A DNA stretch of 64,000 bases, from contig OZ026833.1 in the NCBI GenBank assembly GCA_964023205.1, positions 47,928,441-47,992,440 of the forward strand, in the 5' to 3' direction. Position 1 is the stretch's first letter; each line of letters begins with the position of its first letter. The translations under genes and the position numbers were made by a program. The stretch comes from Lutraria lutraria (Eukaryota > Mollusca > Bivalvia > Venerida > Mactridae). The notes beneath the pieces were generated by a model that had not been told where the DNA came from, searched no databases, and saw only the letters and a program-made list of their open reading frames with translations. Shown piece by piece: positions 24,410-36,505 of this stretch.

Positions 24410-25507
24410 ATGTATATGAAATCAACCAATCAGACAAGGATGACGTGTCTAGCCTTTATAATACCCATATGTGTTTTACTTGGAATATTTTACTATGCAT
24501 CGGAACATAGTAAGACGTTTGAAAGCGTGCAGCCCTCACCAATCAAGAACTTTGAGGACAAGAAACAAAGCAATCATTCAAATAGAGATGGCACTGCATC
24601 AAAGATTGCTCCTACTGTTGAGAATTATGACGGTTGGAAAATAATTTATAACGAAAAGAAACTTCGTGCTGAAGTGGAGAGCATCCATAACTTGAATTAC
24701 AAAGTTCGAGATGGAGACAAGTGTTCGAAAACTCTTCCAAATTTTATACTAGTGGGTGTAGACAAATGTGGAACCAGAGAATTAATGGATTTTTTGTCCA
24801 TTCATCCGAAAATTATCACCAAGAATGATCCGTACACATTGCAACCAACCGATAAACAAGTGGTCAAAAATGGAATGCCTTGCAAATATCACGATCAACT
24901 TAGTGGTTTTAAAATGCACACTAGACTAACCAATATTTCAACGCCAGGTGAAATATATAAATTAAATTCTAATGTGAAAATTATGGCAATTATTCGAGAG
25001 CCTATATCTAGAGTGATGTCACGGTTAACGTTCGTACCCAGTGCGAACCCAAAGAAACGTGTTATAAAAGATTCAAAGGCTATGAAAACATATATACAGA
25101 AGGCGATAAACGAAACAATAAATTACAATAAGCCAAATAAAGCAAAAGTACAATCATTATATGACGTTGGAGTAGAAAGATATTTAAAAAAATTCAAAGA
25201 GGATCAAGTTTTAGTGATTGAAACCGGGGAGTTCCAAAAGAACCCAGTTAAAGTTTTGAAAACTATCGAACAATTCTTAGGAATCTCAAGTTTTATTTCC
25301 GATCAACATTTTGTACTCAAGAGTAAGAAACAATTTTATTGCATTCGAAAAACACTCACTGAGTCAAAAACCATGGTTTGTTACCAAAGTAACAGAGGAA
25401 GAAAACTGATAGAACTTGACGAAGAAGACAAAGACAAGCTTGCAACTTACTTCAAACCACATAATGAAAATCTGTTCCATTTACTAGGGAGAAGATTTGA
25501 TTGGTAA
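24410..25507 (+). CDS. Heparan sulfate 3-O-sulfotransferase-like, single exon
   Basis: 365 residues, intronless, type II Golgi topology: short cytosolic tail, one membrane anchor (about 12-29), stem, sulfotransferase domain from about 105. The PAPS 5'-phosphosulfate loop is ILVGVDKCGTREL (113-125; K119 kept, the usual second Gly is C120). The 3'-phosphate site is IIREPISRVMS (R196, S204). The C-terminal block has CIRK...CYQSNRGR (C311/C324 as the family disulfide) and LLGRRFDW, the family ending. Odd: where 3-OSTs have a glutamate-bearing 'EVHFFD'-type motif there is NDPYTLQP (139-146), and 'EKSPAYF' is replaced by FKMHTRL. The normal catalytic base may be missing, so substrate or activity could differ. 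Start: Met1 gives an AATAATG context; Met3 is possible. AATAAA motifs occur at about 25780-25800. The gene lies between MIEAP-like copies 1 and 2 on the opposite strand. Confidence 0.85.
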   Translation: MYMKSTNQTRMTCLAFIIPICVLLGIFYYASEHSKTFESVQPSPIKNFEDKKQSNHSNRDGTASKIAPTVENYDGWKIIYNEKKLRAEVESIHNLNYKVRDGDKCSKTLPNFILVGVDKCGTRELMDFLSIHPKIITKNDPYTLQPTDKQVVKNGMPCKYHDQLSGFKMHTRLTNISTPGEIYKLNSNVKIMAIIREPISRVMSRLTFVPSANPKKRVIKDSKAMKTYIQKAINETINYNKPNKAKVQSLYDVGVERYLKKFKEDQVLVIETGEFQKNPVKVLKTIEQFLGISSFISDQHFVLKSKKQFYCIRKTLTESKTMVCYQSNRGRKLIELDEEDKDKLATYFKPHNENLFHLLGRRFDW

Positions 25508-25869
25508 AATTGACTGTTATATTGTGGGATTGTATTGGGAAATTTTATTGGCGTAAACTTATATTATTTTCATTGTTATTGTTTTATCATTCTGTATCAG
25601 ATTTGCTTAGATTTATTAAGAGATATCTCTTATATCACAAAGTATACATACTCGGCATGTACAATATTGCTATTTTGAAAATATACGCAGACACGCACAA
25701 CACACGCGCAACCTCCCTCGCACATCTCAACACACGGACATTCGAGTGTATACGTTTTATTTGTATGTAAACTTCGATTTAAAATAAAGATATAAATAAA
25801 ACTAATAGAAATTGACGTCGTTAAACAAGCAAATACTTGAGAGAATTCTTTAGATATATCATTATGCAT

Positions 25870-26350
25870 ACTAACTTTTTAATTTCATGATGTCTTTCTT
25901 TCCTAACTGAAACTTGTCTGATTTAATGCTTTCTATAATTTTAATAGCCTAATTAAGTCCGTTATCTAACTTGCGGTTTTGAATTTCTTTGAGAAGACCT
26001 TCAGCTTCTTGTTCGTCGACCCACCTCGGAGTCGTATGGTTAAGGTCGCTGACCTCAAATCACTGCAACCTCTCACTGATAGAGGGTTATGGGTTCGAGT
26101 CCCGCTACCGACCATGTCTCTTTATGTGAGAAAGTAGGCAGTTGCTTGCGGAGGATTGGAGTCTAATACTGGTTCTTCCCAGGAACGATGGTTAGGTGAA
26201 CTTTCCGCCTCATATGATTCTGACTGTTGAAAAAGGGGCGTAAAACTCAAATAAACTAAACGAAAAAATCTTGTTCATCGGAACGCCATACTTCCTCCTG
26301 GGAAACGGTTCTAATGTTAGAAGACCAATCTCGAGTATAGTATGATTGAG
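25870..26350 (-). pseudogene. Relic MIEAP-like first exon, interrupted by SINE
   Basis: Read on the minus strand, 26330-26269 gives VSQEEVWRSDEQ and, across the SINE, 26018-25870 gives EAEGLLKEIQN, LDNGLN, a stop, then AIKIIESIKSDKFQLG. This parallels copy 1 exon 1 (VRCSQKQKAKDLIKN ... TLLEKMIENMKSDKFKAA). The in-frame TAG and the SINE show it is dead. No matching C-terminal exon was found between 19.2 and 25.8 kb. It implies at least a fifth member once stood here. Confidence 0.65.
26019..26268 (+). mobile_element. tRNA-derived SINE, family 1, full length with target duplication
   Basis: The tRNA-like head has an A-box-like 'tggttaaggtcgc' and B box GGGTTCGAGTCCC (about 26091-26103). The body has 'catgtctctttatgtgaga' and 'actggttcttcccagg', and the 3' end reads 'ctgttgaaaaaggggcgtaa' then an A-rich tail. 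The flanks TCTTGTTCGTCG (26007-26018) and TCTTGTTCATCG (26269-26280) are a 12-bp target duplication with one mismatch. The insertion splits the relic exon. Confidence 0.9.
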
Positions 26351-26849
26351 CAACCAATGGGAACGGCAACATAGTTAACATGATGGTCAAACTTTTAAGC
26401 CCACAGAACAAAAACAAACAATCGATATTATAAGTGTGTATGAAAAGGATTCAAATAAAAATTGTGTAGATTCAATTGAATTGAACTTATTTCTAATCAC
26501 AATATTTTCGGCTTTCAAAAAACATGGGATGTCAGCTCTGACTACTGCAAAAATATTTTCAAATCATGTTCATTATCAAAAGTAGGTAGTCGTTCTATTG
26601 TTTGCATTACTGTAGTGATAAATACATGTATGTTACTACTGCAGAGGTTAATAAGTTGTAAACGTATCAGAAGCTCGCCCACCCTCTATATTGTTAAAAA
26701 TGACAGACACCTGCGTATAGAAAGGGTATTATGTCATTATTGTGAAGGATAGATTAAGATATACGTTGTAGAATGTAGACTAATATTTGGAAAGTAAAGC
26801 ATTTTAGAAATATGCTGATATACCTGATATACATTATTTCATTAACAGT

Positions 26850-27015
26850 TAAACATATGTACGCGGCCAGCTCTGAATAAAAGCTATTCTGTGTAATGAG
26901 GCCATTCTTTAAAAATGTCATTATTTAGAACAAAATGACCTTCGAACGAATGTCACCTGTCAATAAATACTACATTATATGTTTCTCGAGGGTGCCTTTG
27001 TTAACATATTTTACT
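26850..27015. repeat. MITE family B, degenerate
   Basis: Retains 'gaataaaagctattctgtgta', 'aacaaaatgacc' and 'gggtgcctttgtt' in family order; the termini are lost. Confidence 0.55.
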
Positions 27016-27404
27016 TTAATACACAGTATTTATTATATAACTTTGCCAGAAATTTAATTGAATTATTATAGATTATTGTTGTTTTGTTTGTCGCTACACT
27101 GGTACCTTACAATATTGAGATGTTTGATAATAAAAATCATGTATTCTTTTATTGCAATTAATATTCAGACATTTACAAAAATTATATACAATGTATATAT
27201 AAAACTCCAAATGTATAGTTTCGATTTATATCATCTCAGAACGCTAGTACGATCAGAAAAGCATCAATTGTCATCTACAACCTTCTCAAAACAAGATTTT
27301 TTTCACAATGGTAATCTTTGTAGTTCAATGATCTCGATATACATGTATATATCAATATGTTTGTTTCAAATGCATACTTTTTGTTTACTTGCCTCACAAA
27401 ATTA

Positions 27405-27577
27405 CAGTACAACCTCTCCAAAGTGGCCCATTCTTAAGCAACAACCTCCCTTCGACAACAGCATGTTTTTCCCACTGCACGCTTTAACTATCAATTTAAC
27501 CTCTCTAGAGCAACAACCTCTCAACAACATAATTTTCCTACCATCAAAGGATGTTGCTTTGGAGAGGTTACACTCTG
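27405..27577. repeat. MITE family A, full copy
   Basis: 173 bp, TA on both sides, ends CAGTACAACCTCTCCAAAG and CTTTGGAGAGGTTACACTCTG. The interior has 'gagcaacaacctc' and 'aacaacataattttcctacc'. An apparent ORF (27058-27582) only runs through it. Confidence 0.9.
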
Positions 27578-27599
27578 TATAATTCTGTGTAATGAACAA

Positions 27600-29792
27600 A
27601 TAAAGTTGTTGTTGTTTTGTCTTTTGGTGTACAAATAATCGTTGAATTTTAATTCACTTCAGACAATCTAGCGATACCATTGACTAGTGTCCGACTTCTG
27701 TGACAATGTTTCTGCTCAGACCTTGTCTTTCCCATGTTCAATTACTGCACTATATCATAAGATATGCAAATATTCTACTTAAACTCGTTCATAGAATGCT
27801 GAGACATCTATATAACATGAAACGCTCTTGGGAGAAATATTGTATTGCTTACTTTACAAATTTAAATATGTAAACAAACAGAAGCACATGTATAATATTC
27901 TAAATTAATGTAAATTTATATCACTTCTCTGTCAATTTGTTACGTTTATATATTTGTATGTAACATTGTATGTAAATATGTTGTTCACATGGGCCTGAAA
28001 GCCTAATGAATCAGTAATAAACTCTGTATTTTGAATTATTTACCCAATGTATTTACACACCACCATTTTTGTCAGTCAATTGCGTATCGTTTGTGAACTG
28101 AAATAGTTTCTTATCAAAATCATAAAATACACTCGAACAAATTTATAATTGGTCACCTTTCATGTTTCCACAAATTCCTTGGTATACGATAATATAAATC
28201 TACGATAGTCTTGTGACTTCATGTAGTGACCAATACAACTTCTATTAAACAACAAAAAATGTAAACATTTACACATGAAAGAATATGAACACTTCTGTTA
28301 TAGTTAGTTCAATGATGTGCTTATAAGCAAACACAAGTTTGGCTGACCAATTAGAAGTTTGGCTCAGTACACAACAGTGTGTTTAGAGATTACAAGTCAC
28401 GAACAACCTTACACTGGTGTCCTAATGGTTTCACTTACCATGTTATTTGCAAATAGTTTGAGGGGTGTTAAGAAAGTTGTGTACTTCAATTTTCGCTACC
28501 AAGAGTAAACCTAATTAAACATTAGGCATGTTTGTATTGCGACAACATGCTTACCTAACATCAGCTGTAGGGTTGATACGTTTGGAGGTTTGATGATTTC
28601 GTATGCTAACAGATTGATAAGATAGTCAGGTTATATAGGTGGGTGGCTGGGTGGTTCTGTCATGGAATGCACATCGTTTCGACCTATTTATTCGAAATAT
28701 CAATCAGGAGAATGAACTAATAAATAATGATAATTATGAATTTATTCTTCTGATTAACATTTCGAATAAATAAGTCGAAAAAGTCGAATGATTGTTGGTT
28801 AACGAAAGATACATGTAGCAAAACACTGAGACTCTAATTAGAATTATCTCCCCTAGTTGTCATTTTACCCTATTGAACGTTATTACCAAGAAGCAGATGG
28901 TATAAGAAAGATGCTAGTATGAAGTCTACATTGTGTTGTTGTGTAAAACTTTATGTGGGGTCCATTTAGTTCGACTGATTGGCTTGCACGAGATACTTGA
29001 CTTGTTCTGTTTCTAGGAAACATCTTTTTCACAATACTAGTAATTCACGAATTGCACAATATGTGCCACTTCAAAATAGAATCATGAATGTGGGTACTTC
29101 AGACGTTTACGAATGGCGGTGTATCGTTAATTTACATGAATGATGCAAAAAAATGAATGTAGTACAGTGTTCCCTCTCGAAACGTCACCTCCCTACAACG
29201 ATTCCCTCTCTGTAACGGCGTTTCATTTTCCTCCCCTGCAATGTGCACACGTATTATTATCTCTAAGGAACGACAACACCTTATAACGACAAACAGTCAA
29301 AAGTAATCAAACACGTAAATCTGACCTCGCATTCTTTTCTCAAACACACACATATACATACATGTACGCGTGCTACATAACTTTTGACATGGATGAAGCA
29401 ACTAAACGTTATTCAAGCTTAAAAATAAAACAAATAATACAGGATATATCCAGGACCTGCTATCTAAACGTAATACGTTTTAATACAAAGTTTTTAGACA
29501 CGTAAAGCCTGGACACTGTATAATTGTTTATGCAACAAGCGAATACAAATACACATGGCCGATCGGCTGGACAATTTTGACAATTGCACGGATAATTATG
29601 TATGTACAAAACAGCTCATTAACTGCCATGCTAATATATATGCAAACGTTTATCAATATACCAAGAGAGAATGTGACTTCTTCATTAACTGGTATAACAT
29701 TGCTCCGAATCACCGATGCCACAACCAAAGCGCAACGAAACCACTGTAAACTGAATATTTTTGCCTCATATTCACAACGTTTATGTCCATTT
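27600..29792. other. Gap between MITE and MIEAP-like copy 2; mostly unassigned
   Basis: AT-rich with no supported exon. Contains a possible LINE 3'-tail relic near 27985-28030 ('gggcctgaaagcctaatgaat'), the 28676-28782 inverted-repeat element, and 29165-29300 with family-A-like words ('acagtgttccctctcgaaa'). Confidence 0.4.
28676..28782. repeat. Short inverted-repeat element, ~40-bp arms
   Basis: The left arm 'ttcgacctatttattcgaaa' with the following 'tatcaatcaggagaatgaa' is nearly complementary to the right arm '...ttcttctgattaacatttcgaataaataagtcgaa'. About 107 bp in total, no ORF; a minimal MITE or hairpin. Confidence 0.75.
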
Positions 29793-32700
29793 CTACCTTA
29801 TTCGAGGTAACGAAGGTGATGTCATAGACATACATTTAGCCACACCCTTCGTCAATCTACATCCACCTTCGTTCTGATACAATGTGGGCCAAACAATATA
29901 CTCTATTAATTGTCCTTGTTTAATAAATGGCTGGTAAAGTTTTGCGTCAAATGGCTTCCCATGGCAGGATACATTTGTGTCTATAAATAATGGTGGGTCT
30001 TGTATCGCCATCAACCAACAAAGTTCTACTGTTTTCTCCATATATGATTGAATTTCTGGACATACCAAGTCGTCATTGTTGTTCAGCAGTATATGAATCT
30101 GATGCTCACATTTCTATGAAAGAAAAAGAAATGTATACAGTCTGCTAAAGACAACCCGTAACCAGAAACCATCTGGCTGTTATGATTAGTAATCTTTTAG
30201 CCTACACAGGCATACGCATTTTATACCCAACGCTATGCTGCATAAACAAGCATAACTGAATAAATTTCAAAGCTCATGTTACAAAAACCAAAGGCCCATT
30301 AGCTTTTTGAATTTAGTAATATAGAGCAATAGATAAAATGATTAAATATAAGACATATTATTTCATTTGCTCTAAAACAGTATTTACATATACATGAATG
30401 TACATTTCTGTAGCCACATTTCGTAAAAATGTTGCAAGACGCTTTTTCTTATTTTTTTGCAATATCAGTGAATTTCTATATAAAGTACATCTACTTCTTT
30501 CAGAATGTTTTATTGCAATTAAAAGTTAGTTACACTGATAAGACACCTTTCTAGGCAAAATAAGACTAATTCATTATAACATCCAAAAAATGATGGAACA
30601 TTAAGATGGTTTTACCTTGATTAGGTTCTGAAAATTTTCGGGTTGGGTTAATTTTCTTTCTTGTTTCAAACGTCCCAATGTTTCACTGCTCAACTGGTTA
30701 GCCTGAAAAAATCATAAATGATTCTAGACCTCCTTATAATGGATTGTTTTTATTTGTTCTCAATTACTGATACAAATATATTACAGTACTCCCAGCAACT
30801 AGAACATTTCTGACAGGGTTTAATAAATAAGATGACAATATAATCTACATTTTATAAAACTTCTTGATCCATTACGATATTCTTATGATTTCTCCGTTCA
30901 GAATTCAATATACTATAATAAAATTGGGCGAGCATGGGTCTTTTTACGGAAGCAACAAAAGACGTTGGCTGTACATTTGCTTCAGTGAGATACAATATGT
31001 CAGTGTTGAGCAGCCAACTTAAAATCATTTCGATGCGTCATAGACGACACAAAAGTCAATTTCGAATGTCCTATGATGATGCATCTACGAATGCTTAGTC
31101 ATATGTTAAAAATACGCCTTCGATATGAAAATGAGTACAGACTTTACCCCGAGATATTTTTTGAAAGGATCTAAGACGTCATTTAAGTCATCTTCTGCTT
31201 TCTGAATACACGTCATGTAAGCAAACTGTAAACAGACAACACACACAGTGAATTATTTGTATGTCGCTATAGCAACCACATCACGCATTAATTAGTATAC
31301 ATATACATTCTGTTAAAAATACACAGGTTGGTGCTTCAATGAATAAGCAATAATAAATAAAACGAAACATGATATCATCGGACATCTTATATAACCGAAT
31401 TTCAGCATAACAGCTTACATATGGTTGATCGTTCTATTCGGGAGATCGCCTTGGCCCTTCCATTGCCTTTAAGTTGGAAATAGTCGCCTTATAACTCAGG
31501 ATATCGGTGCTGAGGAAATATTAAATAAAACATTAAATATACATAAGAAATAGTTAGCTCAATAAATTGGTGAAACAGTAAAACACCTGAAAACCGGACT
31601 CTTTCCGGACTGGGCTAAAAGTCGAGTTTTCTGAAAATTCCAGTTTACAGAGAACTTTTCATAAATTCGTCCGATTTACAAGTAATTCTGATTTACAAGG
31701 AATTCCAATTTACAAAGAATTCCGGTTTACAAGGAATTCCGATTTACAAGGAATTCCAGTATTCAGGGAGTCCGGTTTTCAGGAATTTTACTGTATAACG
31801 TTACCAAGACAGTCTGTAATAGAATCCTGATCACAACTGAATCTTGTTCAGTTCTTCCAAGTACAGCAAACGCATGTGTCCATTCGTGATTATATAGTTC
31901 AGCAAACTTGTCAGCTATTATATCCGGAGTTATTGTAGCAAAAACATCTTTAGGATTATAGACTTGTGGTTTGTAATCTTTTGTATAGTAAATGTGTGGT
32001 CTATTCGCTTCTGTGTAGTAAACCTTAGACCGAGTTCTCTCTAGTTCAGCTGCTGTTCGCGTGAACGTGTCTGACTTGTATGAGCTTCTTGATTCGTATC
32101 GTTCATTCCTTTAAAATAAATCAGAAATAGTTGATTAATGGAGGACATAATTTGTATGCTTTTGGAATAGAAACAACACTGAACAAAATTAAAGCTAGTG
32201 AATCGGGATTTATAACTTAAACATTATGTCTTTTTGGATCATGTAGAAATATTGATATTACATACGTATTGTGTCATGTAGTGAAGTTTACTTCATAAGC
32301 ATTTCAAGGTAAAACAATATTGTGCTTTCAGCTAAAATGCTGGGATACAGACTGCACCCTCCCATTCTTGATCTTGAGCGTCGTTGTTTGTTTTCTGCAT
32401 GCTTAAGATGTGCGCCGTATCTTTTCTATGCGATCCTAATGCGTTTATTAGGCTGCTTTCAATCGTACTACGCGCACCTCGGTGTTCTGATTTTTCTTGG
32501 CCGCCTTGTGACGCAGCCCTAGTGTGACAGGGGTTTTACATCCCGGTGAAAAAAATAATAAAACAACTGTTACAGTTGAAATAGAGTCAAATTTTCAGTA
32601 AAATGACTCACGTTACAGTTATAGTATCAAGATACTATCAACAATGGCTTAAATGAGCGTATTCACTATTATCAATGAAATACAAATTGATGTGTACCTT

Positions 32701-35086
32701 TATTTGTTCATCTGGGATTAGTAGCTGTTATCACACCGTTTTAATAACTATCAAATAATCTGAATCTTTGCTTGCTAGGTACATTATATATGCGTGCGTA
32801 ATGAAGTCTTTACATCACTATGTTACTACTGAATGTTGGCTACGTGTCGTTATGAATTAACTTTATTAATGTCATTCAGAATACTAAACTTACGAGGTCA
32901 CTGTCAGACGGCTGACCATTGATAAATTTACTAAATGTTCATTCATAATTATATTCTTACTTTAGATTCTGTACAGTAAATAAGGTATGTAATATGAACA
33001 ATGTAACTGAAGTAACTTCAGATAATACTTTTATTACCCTTAAATGAGGGTTCGTCTGTGCGTAATAGACTGCTTTGGGATTAACGAGGGTATCTTACTT
33101 GGTTGTGCATGGTGACGTGCACACGGTATGTTTTAATTCATATAACGCCGTGCATTATGTATTTAGTAAGTTTGACCTTGTCTCATAAAAAAAATTAACA
33201 ATATTTCGCAACGGCCCTCTATGGGTTTGCACAGTGTGCATATACTAGAAGTAGGACTTAGTGAAGTCTATTTGTACAGAATACAAAAGCAGGGCTTTCT
33301 GTTTACATTAACACTTAGAATATTTTAAACATAAAAATGAAACCCATAAAATGTGTAGATATCCCTGAAAAACACTTAAAACGAGGTTTATATCTTAAAA
33401 CCAGAACAATTTTTGTCACGTATAATTATTATTACACTAAATACAATTTTTATTAAACCTGTATATGCATTTACCACTTATAGTCCAATTTTACGTACTC
33501 GAGCACCTGTGCATTAATCTGTAGATAAAGTTAATATCTTAGACCAAGACAAAGTTTACCATGTTAAATTTTATGCAACTGTTAGTACCTCATTTTCATT
33601 GTTATCTTAGATAAAAATCTTTGAAACTTCAAGTTTGATAAACTTTACCCGGTGTTTTAATAGGTCGTCTGTACTGTATATATATGTGTGTTTGTAATCT
33701 TATGAATATGACACATTTAAGTTAAACATGGTATTGTTTTATTATATCGTATGTCATCATTGAGACATCACGGAGACGTAATTATGTGTAATGAAAACTC
33801 ATGCACAAATATGGAACTAATCTATCGTGAGAAATTCTGCGACTTCACGACCATTCTCCATGTACAGTACTATCTCTCTAGAGCGGCCCTCTCTTGAGCA
33901 ACAACCTCCCTTCAACAAAAGCATGATTTTCTCCTTACACGATTTTACTATTAATTCAACGTATCTAGAGCAACAACCTCTAAACAACAACATAATTTTG
34001 CCACACCCAAAAGATGTTGCTTTGGAGAGGATACACTGTATATTTAATCACTTATATTGCTTGACCAAAGTTTTGGGGTTTCAGTCAAAGTCTAGAAATT
34101 GCACACACTTGACCGTATACTTATTAATACATTTAATAATAGTAAAATGTTAAGCGGGTAGTTCATACAAATAACCTGCTTATTTTAAAAACGTTTTATC
34201 TCTCTATCAGACAAAATAGTAATTACGCAAGTAATGCAGGTGCAAATTGCTTGAAAGAAAACTAATATACTTTTTTAAATTTTTAATACTTATTTTAGTA
34301 GACAATCAGCGTCCATGAATGACACTAGACGCATCCAATCTCAAATCTCATATTTTGTCTTTCAATGTTCTCAGTTATTGATGGTTTAGAAATAATTATG
34401 ATATAAATAATGTATACAATAATACAATTGGAATAAATGATCTGAATTTGTATTTATTATTTAAACTGCATTGACTTTTCAACTGCATGTACATGTATAA
34501 TAATTTGAGATATTTGGGCTCAGCGAATGTTCTCAAGTTAAATAATCTCGGGATCAAATCTCTTTCAATTTGCAGCAGCCAAAATTTTAAAGTGTAATAA
34601 ATATTATGCTGCCTTATATGGACATTGTCTTAGAAAATTACAAAGTGAACGCTTGATTACAAATACAAATGACAGCCTGCTTTTTTCTTATTGTTTTGTG
34701 AGTATTGATTAAAATTTAATCATGTTATGACTAATTTAATAGATAAACACAATGTGTCACAACAAACACCCATCTTTTCAACATTTATATTTTATTTCTT
34801 TAAAAAACTCAGAAACAAGAAAAGTATACGAATGAAACAGTTAGGATAGAAGTCATTACAACATGTTTTACACAGACTTGCCTTACAGTACTAGGGATAA
34901 GGTTCGATCCTAGCTCGGAAATATTGCCATCAAGGCGTTCTTAATGATTTCAACATCAACTCCTCGCACAAAAATGGTAAATGATGATACGCTGAAAATA
35001 CATCTTTGATGGTTTAAATGAATAACTTACTTGTAAGGTGGACTGTGGTCTCGTTGTTTGTCACGTTTCAATCCACACAGAGACAT
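29793..35086 (-). CDS. Mitochondria-eating protein-like, copy 2 (short form)
   Basis: Five exons: 35031-35086, 31805-32108, 31148-31225, 30616-30702, 29793-30113; phases agree, 281 residues. The first exon codes only MSLCGLKRDKQRDHSPPY, so the coiled-coil N terminus of copies 1, 3 and 4 is absent. Exon 2 is basic, Tyr- and Arg-rich, ending in FAELYNHEWTHAFAVLG, equivalent to the start of the C-terminal module in the others. Exon 5 has YMEKTVELCWLMAIQDPP, LIEYIVWPTLY and LTKGVA, then a 14-residue tail. Intron 1 is about 2.9 kb and carries a MITE. A missed upstream exon cannot be excluded, but the ATG in exon 1 is in phase. The role in mitochondrial turnover is inferred from the family. Confidence 0.75.
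30290..30600. repeat. Dispersed repeat family E, copy 2
   Basis: Matches 45622-45925 from 'agctttttgaatttagtaat' to 'ctaggcaaaataagac', and 1830-2110 in its second half. Lies in the last intron of copy 2, as the third copy lies in an intron of copy 4. Confidence 0.7.
31576..31793. repeat. MITE family D, next to splice donor of copy 2 exon 2
   Basis: The ends CAGTAAAACACCTGAAAACC and GGTTTTCAGGAATTTTACTG are inverted repeats; TA follows the right end. The interior is about six imperfect 20-bp repeats of the type 'gatttacaaggaattcc'. The right TA (31794-31795) is within 10 bases of the donor GTAACG (31804-31799). A half copy is at 49648-49740. Confidence 0.85.
33865..34038. repeat. MITE family A, full copy in intron 1 of copy 2
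   Basis: 174 bp, TA-flanked, ends CAGTACTATCTCTCTAGAG and CTTTGGAGAGGATACACTG. The interior matches 27405-27577. Confidence 0.88.
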
Positions 35087-36300
35087 TGTCTTTCATATAT
35101 CAAATAATTAAAAACAAACTGCTATAAATAATTGCCAATTCACTGAAAAAGTGCAGTTTTCTTACGGATTCGAGAAAAAAGTATAGATTTCCTTCAAATT
35201 TTTAAAACACCGAATTATGTCACTTGCACTTTTTGTAATCAGCGTAAATTTTCGTTGTTTGTAATTTGACTATTCGTCAACAGGATTTGTGAATTTTCTT
35301 AAAAGTGATGTGACCAGTACGATGTCCATGAAACTGTTGCTGTTTTCATCCAAACACACACATCTAAAACCCATCAATGTTATCATGCACACGAATATAT
35401 CACCAAGCATCAAATGCAGATCTCACGATCTCGCTAAAATAACAACGTAGCTACCCTGGTATTTTATCGAACACTCAGCACGCATGTACGACGGTTAAAA
35501 GACGACATTTTGTCTACTTCGGACAAAGTCTAAGTTTCAAGTCGCTTTAATCTAGTAACCTTTTATCCGTCTATCATAATTTAAACATTCATTTTTACTC
35601 ATAAAAAGTTGTATACAAGTATTTGACAAAAAGATGAATGTTTGATTGTCTGTAATACACAGTACATTTATGATATATGAAAAGAGAGGTGAAGGATTGT
35701 TTAAACTACATTTGTAAATACACATGTATGTAAATCTTCAATGTCAACGAAAGGCGATTGTAAGGAAGATTATCATATAAAATTATAAGACAGAGTATAA
35801 ACGATTAATAACTTCACAATCAGTTTTCATGTTTACATTGTTTTGGTTAAAAATTGTTTCCTCGGAAACAGCAGTTAATTACAAAACACAAAAATTGGAA
35901 ACACGTTGTGTAAAACTTTAAATAAGAGCGCCACGAGCGGTACAAACGCTTGTCTCGGTGAGATCTATCCACCTATGAAGTGTCATGTTGCTACCTCTTA
36001 TAGTTTCTGAGTACAGTTAAAGACGCAGACGCCGCAGTGATCAGAATAGCTCGACTTTTTCTTCGAAAACAGTCGAGCTAAAAGAAGTTTTTTGGTCACA
36101 TGGAAACACAATACAATGATTCTAATTGAAATCAATACAACAGTATACCCCATAAAGAACCTACCTACTCTCCGTTAAAAAACTAGTTTACAGTCATAAT
36201 GTGCAGAAGTACTCTAGACTATGTTAATGAAGCATTTGTTTCTATGTGATTTATGATCAACGGATAACAACATACTCGGAATGTTACATAGTAAAAACAC
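35087..36300. other. Intergenic, 5' of copy 2 and 3' of copy 3
   Basis: Holds the likely promoter of copy 2 (minus strand) and the 3' flank of copy 3. No exon, RNA gene or clear repeat was recognised. Confidence 0.4.
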
Positions 36301-36305
36301 AAGTA

Positions 36306-36464
36306 CAGTACAACCTCTCCAAAGCGACCCTCTCTCGAGCAACAAGCTCCCTTCAACAACATCATGATTTCCCCAACATCACGATTTAACTATGAGTTTA
36401 ACTTATAAACAACAGCATGATTTTGCTACTCCCAAAGGGTATTGCTTTGGAGATGTTGCATTGT
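36306..36464. repeat. MITE family A copy, 3' of MIEAP-like copy 3
   Basis: Begins TA|CAGTACAACCTCTCCAAAG and ends near GCTTTGGAGATGTTGCATTG. It is about 40 bases beyond the stop codon of copy 3, so it probably lies in that gene's 3' UTR. Confidence 0.82.
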
Positions 36465-36505
36465 TCGACACACATCGTACGTGCCTCCTATTTTCTAACA
36501 CCGTA

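Noticed and set aside
25501..25770. ORF overlapping the end of the sulfotransferase gene
   Set aside because: 3' UTR sequence; hydrophobic AT-rich product with no homology.
27058..27582. 174-residue ORF
   Set aside because: AT-rich frame without splice or protein support, ending inside a MITE.
33827..34153. 108-residue ORF
   Set aside because: Mostly the family A MITE, whose inverted motifs happen to lack stops in one frame.
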